Assembly (NCBI GenBank): GCA_029941885.1
Contig: JAPYTP010000040.1
Coordinates: 1 to 36,760 of the forward strand
DNA: 36,760 bases
Source: Myxococcota bacterium
Lineage (GTDB): Bacteria; Myxococcota_A; UBA9160; UBA4427
Reading direction: 5' to 3'
Under the pieces are notes generated by a model. It was not told the DNA's origin, did no database searches, and worked only from the letters and a program-made list of their open reading frames with translations. Shown piece after piece: positions 33,373 through 36,760 of the stretch. How positions within the stretch are numbered: position 1 is the stretch's first letter; every line of letters starts with the position of its first letter. Made by a program: the position numbers and the translations under genes.

Positions 33373-34566
33373 ATGAGCAAGAACGATGTCGCGATTCTGG
33401 GCGCGGGGATGCATCCCTGGGGCAAGTGGGGACGCAATTTTGCCGAGTACGGTGTGGTCGCTATCAAGGACGCCATGAAGGACGCTGGGCTCGAATGGAC
33501 CGACGTCGACTTCATCGTCGGCGGTGACACGATGCGCAATGGCTACCCGGGCTACGTCGCGGGAGCGACCTTCGCCAAGGCGATGGGGTGGACCGGGATT
33601 CCGATCGCAAGTTGTTATGCCGCATGCGCGACGGGCGCCCAGGCAATCGACATCGCTCGCACGCGCATCCTGTCCGGGATGGCCGAGGTGGTGGTCGTTG
33701 CCGGTGCGGATACCACGCCCAAGGGGTTCCTCGCACCGAACAAGGGAGAGCGAACCCTCGACCCCGATTGGCTGCGTTTTCGGCTCCTCGGCGCGACGAA
33801 CCCGACCTATTTCGGACTCTGGGCCCAACGGCGGATGGACCTGTACGGCGCCACGGAACAGGACTTCGCCCGCATCAAGGTGAAGAATAGCCGACACGGC
33901 GTCTCGAACCCGAACGCCCGCTACAAGAAGATCTTCACCGAAGAAGAAGTACTCGCCTCGCCGCTGGTTTCCAAGCCGCTGCGACTCTTCGAAATCTGCG
34001 CGACCAGCGATGGCGGTGCGGCCCTGGTGATCACGTCGATGGATTTCGCGAAGAAGCACGGTGTCGCGAACCCGGTGCGAATCTCGGGCGTGTCGACGAT
34101 CTCACCGACCTTCCCACAGACCGTGATCGACATGCCGGATTTCTCGACCGACTCGGCCGCGGGCATCCCGGCCCCGGACCGCAGCTTCCGGGACTCGATC
34201 GCCTACGCCGCCTATCAGGAGGCGGGCATCGGTCCGGAAGACGTGGACCTGGCCGAGGTCTACGACCTCTCGTCGGCACTCGAGCTCGATTGGTACGAGA
34301 ACATCGGCCTGTGCAAGCCCGGCGAAGCAGAAGCGCTGCTCCGCAGCGGCGACACGGAGATCGGCGGACGCATCCCGGTCAACCCGAGCGGTGGCCTCGG
34401 TTGCTTCGGCGAGGCCGTTCCCGCCCAAGCGATCGCACAGGTCTGCGAACTCACCTGGCAGCTACGGGGCCAGGCAGGGGAACGACAGGTCGACGGCGCG
34501 AAGGTCGGCATCACCGCAAACCAAGGCCTCTTCGGTCACGGCTCATCGGTGCTCTGCACCCGCTAG
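33373..34566 (+). CDS. Thiolase-like (SCP-x/Ltp-type) protein with atypical catalytic motif
   Basis: A 397-residue thiolase-fold protein of the lipid-transfer/SCP-x group found beside DUF35 proteins. The N-half has VAILGAGMHPWGKWG and a nucleophile region IASCYAACATGAQAIDIA. The C-half has LAEVYDLSSALELDW and VNPSGGLGCFGEAVPAQAIA, ending in ANQGLFGHGSSVLCTR. In biosynthetic and degradative thiolases the block after NPxGG contains GHPxGATG with the catalytic His; here it is GEAVPAQA, so the classic Cys-His-Cys chemistry is not conserved. Related Ltp proteins act as retro-aldolases or ketoacyl-CoA thiolases on steroid side chains. AAGGAG precedes the ATG. The preceding DUF35 gene is the likely partner. 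Reaction not determined. Confidence 0.85.
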   Translation: MSKNDVAILGAGMHPWGKWGRNFAEYGVVAIKDAMKDAGLEWTDVDFIVGGDTMRNGYPGYVAGATFAKAMGWTGIPIASCYAACATGAQAIDIARTRILSGMAEVVVVAGADTTPKGFLAPNKGERTLDPDWLRFRLLGATNPTYFGLWAQRRMDLYGATEQDFARIKVKNSRHGVSNPNARYKKIFTEEEVLASPLVSKPLRLFEICATSDGGAALVITSMDFAKKHGVANPVRISGVSTISPTFPQTVIDMPDFSTDSAAGIPAPDRSFRDSIAYAAYQEAGIGPEDVDLAEVYDLSSALELDWYENIGLCKPGEAEALLRSGDTEIGGRIPVNPSGGLGCFGEAVPAQAIAQVCELTWQLRGQAGERQVDGAKVGITANQGLFGHGSSVLCTR

Positions 34567-34647
34567 GCACTCACTACTTGCGGGCGAATCGCTCGCGCAC
34601 ATTCAGGGTCGTCATCGCCTCGCGCTGCGGCCGACAGGAGAAACGAA

Positions 34648-35796
34648 ATGGCAGAGGCGTATCTCATCGACGCAGTACGCACCCCGGTCGGAAGACGAAA
34701 TGGCGGGCTCGCGGGGGTTCACTCCGCGGACCTGGGCGCCCATGTCCTCAAGGGTCTGATGGAGCGAACCCAGGTCGATCCGAATGCCGTCGAGGACGTG
34801 ATCTTCGGCTGCTGTGACACGATCGGCTCCCAGGCGGGCGACATTGCTCGAACCTGTTGGCTCGCCGCCGGCCTGCCACAGCACGTCCCCGGCGTCACGA
34901 TCGATCGTCAGTGTGGTTCCTCCCAACAATCCGTCCATTTCGCCGCCCAGGGTGTCCTCAGCGGGACCGCCGACCTGATCGTCGCCGGCGGCGTCCAGAG
35001 CATGAGCCAGATCCCGATCTCCTCGGCGATGACCTGCGCCGCGGACCTCGGGTTCGAAGATCCCTTCTCGGGGTCGACGGGTTGGGTCGATCGCTATGGC
35101 ACCCAGGAGGTCTCTCAGTTTCGCGGCGCCGAGATGATCGCGGACAAATGGGATATCACCCGCGACGACATGGATCAGCTCGCGATCAGTAGCCACAACC
35201 GCGCCATCGCCGCGACCCGGGAAGGCCGCTTCAAGAACGAGATCCTGCCCCTGGCAGGGATCGAGGACGACGAAGGGATGCGCGAACCGAACCCCGAGAA
35301 GCTCGCGAGTCTGAATCCGCTCATCGAAGGCGGGAAACTGACAGCCGCACACGCCAGTCAGATTTCCGATGGCGCAACCGCCATCCTGGTCGCATCGGAA
35401 CAGGCGGTCAAGGACCATGGCCTCACCCCCCGCGCTCGCATCCATCACATCTCGGTGCTCGCCGATGACCCGATCTTCATGCTCTCCGCTCCGATTCCGG
35501 CGACCCGGCGCGCCCTCGAGAAGGCCAGCATGAGCAAAGACGAGATCGGTGTCGTCGAGATCAACGAGGCCTTCGCCTCGGTCGTGCTCGCCTGGCAGAA
35601 GGAGTTCGACTGGGACATGGAGAAGGTCAACGTCAATGGCGGCGCCATGGCACTGGGCCATCCGATCGGTGCCACCGGAACACGACTCATGACCACGCTC
35701 TTGAACGAGATGGAACGAAGCGGCGCCCGCTATGGCCTCCAGACCATGTGTGAGGGAGGCGGGCAAGCGAATGTGACCATCCTCGAACGTCTGTAG
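34648..35796 (+). CDS. fadA6: Acetyl-CoA acetyltransferase (steroid-ring thiolase)
   Basis: A 382-residue thiolase. All catalytic elements are visible: the nucleophilic Cys in DRQCGSSQQSVHFAAQG (residue about 91), the EINEAFAS block, the His in GGAMALGHPIGATG, and the second Cys in MCEGGGQAN. The opening MAEAYLIDAVRTPVGRRNGG is shared with FadA6 of the actinobacterial last-ring pathway, which cleaves the beta-ketoacyl-CoA formed after IpdAB. That pathway assignment relies on close sequence resemblance plus neighbours; a general thiolase is the alternative. CAGGAG lies seven bases before the ATG. It is spaced 81 bases after the Ltp-like gene on the same strand. Confidence 0.9.
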   Translation: MAEAYLIDAVRTPVGRRNGGLAGVHSADLGAHVLKGLMERTQVDPNAVEDVIFGCCDTIGSQAGDIARTCWLAAGLPQHVPGVTIDRQCGSSQQSVHFAAQGVLSGTADLIVAGGVQSMSQIPISSAMTCAADLGFEDPFSGSTGWVDRYGTQEVSQFRGAEMIADKWDITRDDMDQLAISSHNRAIAATREGRFKNEILPLAGIEDDEGMREPNPEKLASLNPLIEGGKLTAAHASQISDGATAILVASEQAVKDHGLTPRARIHHISVLADDPIFMLSAPIPATRRALEKASMSKDEIGVVEINEAFASVVLAWQKEFDWDMEKVNVNGGAMALGHPIGATGTRLMTTLLNEMERSGARYGLQTMCEGGGQANVTILERL

Positions 35797-35827
35797 GCGT
35801 TCAAGAAGAACCGAAGAGCAAGCACGA

Positions 35828-35877
35828 CCGCCGAGGATGCCCGGATGGAAAGCCCGTCTTACCCGGGACGTCGGCGG
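35828..35877 (+). promoter_or_regulatory. Long imperfect hairpin in the SDR leader
   Basis: CCGCCGA (35828-35834) and TCGGCGG (35871-35877) pair as an outer stem; CCCGG (35840-35844) and CCGGG (35863-35867) pair inside it. It lies between the fadA6 stop and the AAAGGA ribosome site of the SDR gene. No T-run follows. Confidence 0.4.
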
Positions 35878-35907
35878 ATGAGAGATCGATCGAGAAAGGA
35901 TCGTCAG

Positions 35908-36760
35908 ATGAGCGGTATTTGTGCGGGACGCGTCGTCATCGTAACCGGCGCCGGGGGGGGACTCGGACGCGAACACGCGTTGGCGTTCGCGGCAGAGGGG
36001 GCCAAGGTCGTCGTCAACGACCTCGGCGTCTCGAACCATGGAGAAGGTGGATCGAAGGGACCGGCGGAAGCCGTCGCCCAGGAGATCGCCGACATGGGCG
36101 GCGAAGCCGCCGCCAACACCGACAGCGTTTCGGATTTCGCGGCGGGGGCGCGCATCGTCGAGCAGGCCCTCGACACTTTCGGGCGACTCGACGTGGTCGT
36201 AAACAATGCGGGTTTTCTGCGCGACCGAATGTTCGTCTCGACCTCGGAAGAGGAATGGGATGCCGTCATCAATGTCCACCTGAAGGGCCACTTCTGCATC
36301 AGCAAGCACGCCAGCGAACACTGGCGCACGAAGTCGAAGGCCGGTGAAACCGTCGATGCCCGGATCATCAACACGAGTTCCGGCGCGGGCCTTCAGGGCA
36401 GTGTCGGCCAGGGCACCTACTCCGCCGCCAAAGCCGGCATCGCTGGGCTCACGTTGGTGCAGGCCGCCGAACTCGGGCGCTACGGCGTGACCTCGAACGC
36501 GATTGCGCCGGCGGCGCGGACGCGCATGACCGAAGCGATCTTCACGGACATGGTGGCCCCGGATGGCGACGCCTTCGACGAGAGTCACCCCGGCAACGTC
36601 TCACCGTTGGTCGTCTGGCTCGGCAGCCCGCTGTCGAGGGAGGTGTCGGGTCGCGTATTCGAGGTGAAGGGCGGATTGATCGGCGTATCCGACGGATGGC
36701 GGGACGGCCCGACCTTCGACAAGGGTTCCAAATGGGCCCCCGACGAGATTGGCGCAAAGG
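35908..36760 (+). CDS. Short-chain dehydrogenase/reductase, 3' end beyond the window
   Basis: 284 codons are present with no stop, so the gene is partial. The Rossmann NAD(P)-binding motif is VTGAGGGLGREHALAFA (TGxxxGxG) near the N-terminus. VVNDLG, NNAGFLRD, INTSSGAG (catalytic Ser) and TYSAAKAG (catalytic Tyr and Lys) follow in order, then SNAIAPAARTRM. The pattern of VVNDLG with a long glycine-rich insertion is typical of the HSD17B4-like or Rv3548c-type SDRs found in steroid and acyl-CoA catabolic clusters. A hydroxyacyl-CoA or hydroxysteroid dehydrogenase is likely; cofactor preference favours NAD because an acidic residue (Asp in NDLG) ends strand 2. AAAGGA lies before the ATG. Confidence 0.88.
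   Translation, partial: MSGICAGRVVIVTGAGGGLGREHALAFAAEGAKVVVNDLGVSNHGEGGSKGPAEAVAQEIADMGGEAAANTDSVSDFAAGARIVEQALDTFGRLDVVVNNAGFLRDRMFVSTSEEEWDAVINVHLKGHFCISKHASEHWRTKSKAGETVDARIINTSSGAGLQGSVGQGTYSAAKAGIAGLTLVQAAELGRYGVTSNAIAPAARTRMTEAIFTDMVAPDGDAFDESHPGNVSPLVVWLGSPLSREVSGRVFEVKGGLIGVSDGWRDGPTFDKGSKWAPDEIGAK

Noticed and set aside
34612..36588. Long minus-strand open frame opposite fadA6 and the SDR
   Set aside because: Antisense shadow; it covers the catalytic motifs of two plus-strand genes.

Overview
The window is about 36.8 kb of high-GC, gene-dense bacterial DNA. It looks like a Gram-negative, probably deltaproteobacterial or Myxococcota/Binatia-like organism. The evidence for that is an OM-type lipoprotein signal, an NtrC-type sigma-54 activator beside a PilZ protein of the myxobacterial style, a flagellin remnant, the large single-chain PurL, and an actinobacterial-style steroid-ring degradation cluster. 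TopA, PurL and PurB resemble the gamma/betaproteobacterial forms, so the exact lineage cannot be fixed from this window alone.

Layout. 1-3.9 kb: a cyclophilin lipoprotein, an unknown membrane-anchored protein, a tyrosine-recombinase-like protein that has lost its catalytic residues, and a PilZ protein. 3.9-7.4 kb (minus strand): a two-component pair (sigma-54 response regulator and membrane histidine kinase) and a glycine-rich RRM RNA-binding protein containing a (CCG)11 microsatellite. 7.4-12.6 kb (minus strand): a decayed lipase pseudogene, a dienelactone-hydrolase-family protein, a SnoaL-like protein and topA. 13.0-15.2 kb (plus strand): an MFS transporter and two overlapping crcB/Fluc fluoride-channel genes. 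15.4-19.9 kb: a two-gene acyl-CoA carboxylase operon (carboxyltransferase, then a divergent biotin carboxylase fused to BCCP). 19.9-20.7 kb: a flagellin remnant without a start codon. 21.0-26.4 kb: purL, interrupted by an in-frame amber codon, and purB.

26.5-36.8 kb: a plus-strand run of ten genes matching the pathway for the last two steroid rings (C/D rings; HIP catabolism): ipdA, ipdB, ipdC, echA20, two adjacent acyl-CoA dehydrogenases, a DUF35 protein, an SCP-x/Ltp-type thiolase-like protein, fadA6 and an SDR that runs off the window. It is preceded by a convincing promoter overlapped by three regularly spaced GATAC/GTATC half-sites, which looks like a TetR-type operator. The pathway releases propionyl-CoA, which the upstream acyl-CoA carboxylase could in principle consume.

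Points most worth a second look: the purL amber codon with a neighbouring A-to-G change; the operator of the steroid operon; the Cys-free DUF35 plus GHP-less thiolase pair; the catalytically dead integrase; the divergent biotin carboxylase; and recurring post-stop hairpins containing GCGAAGCG. No tRNA, rRNA, CRISPR array or intact insertion sequence was seen.
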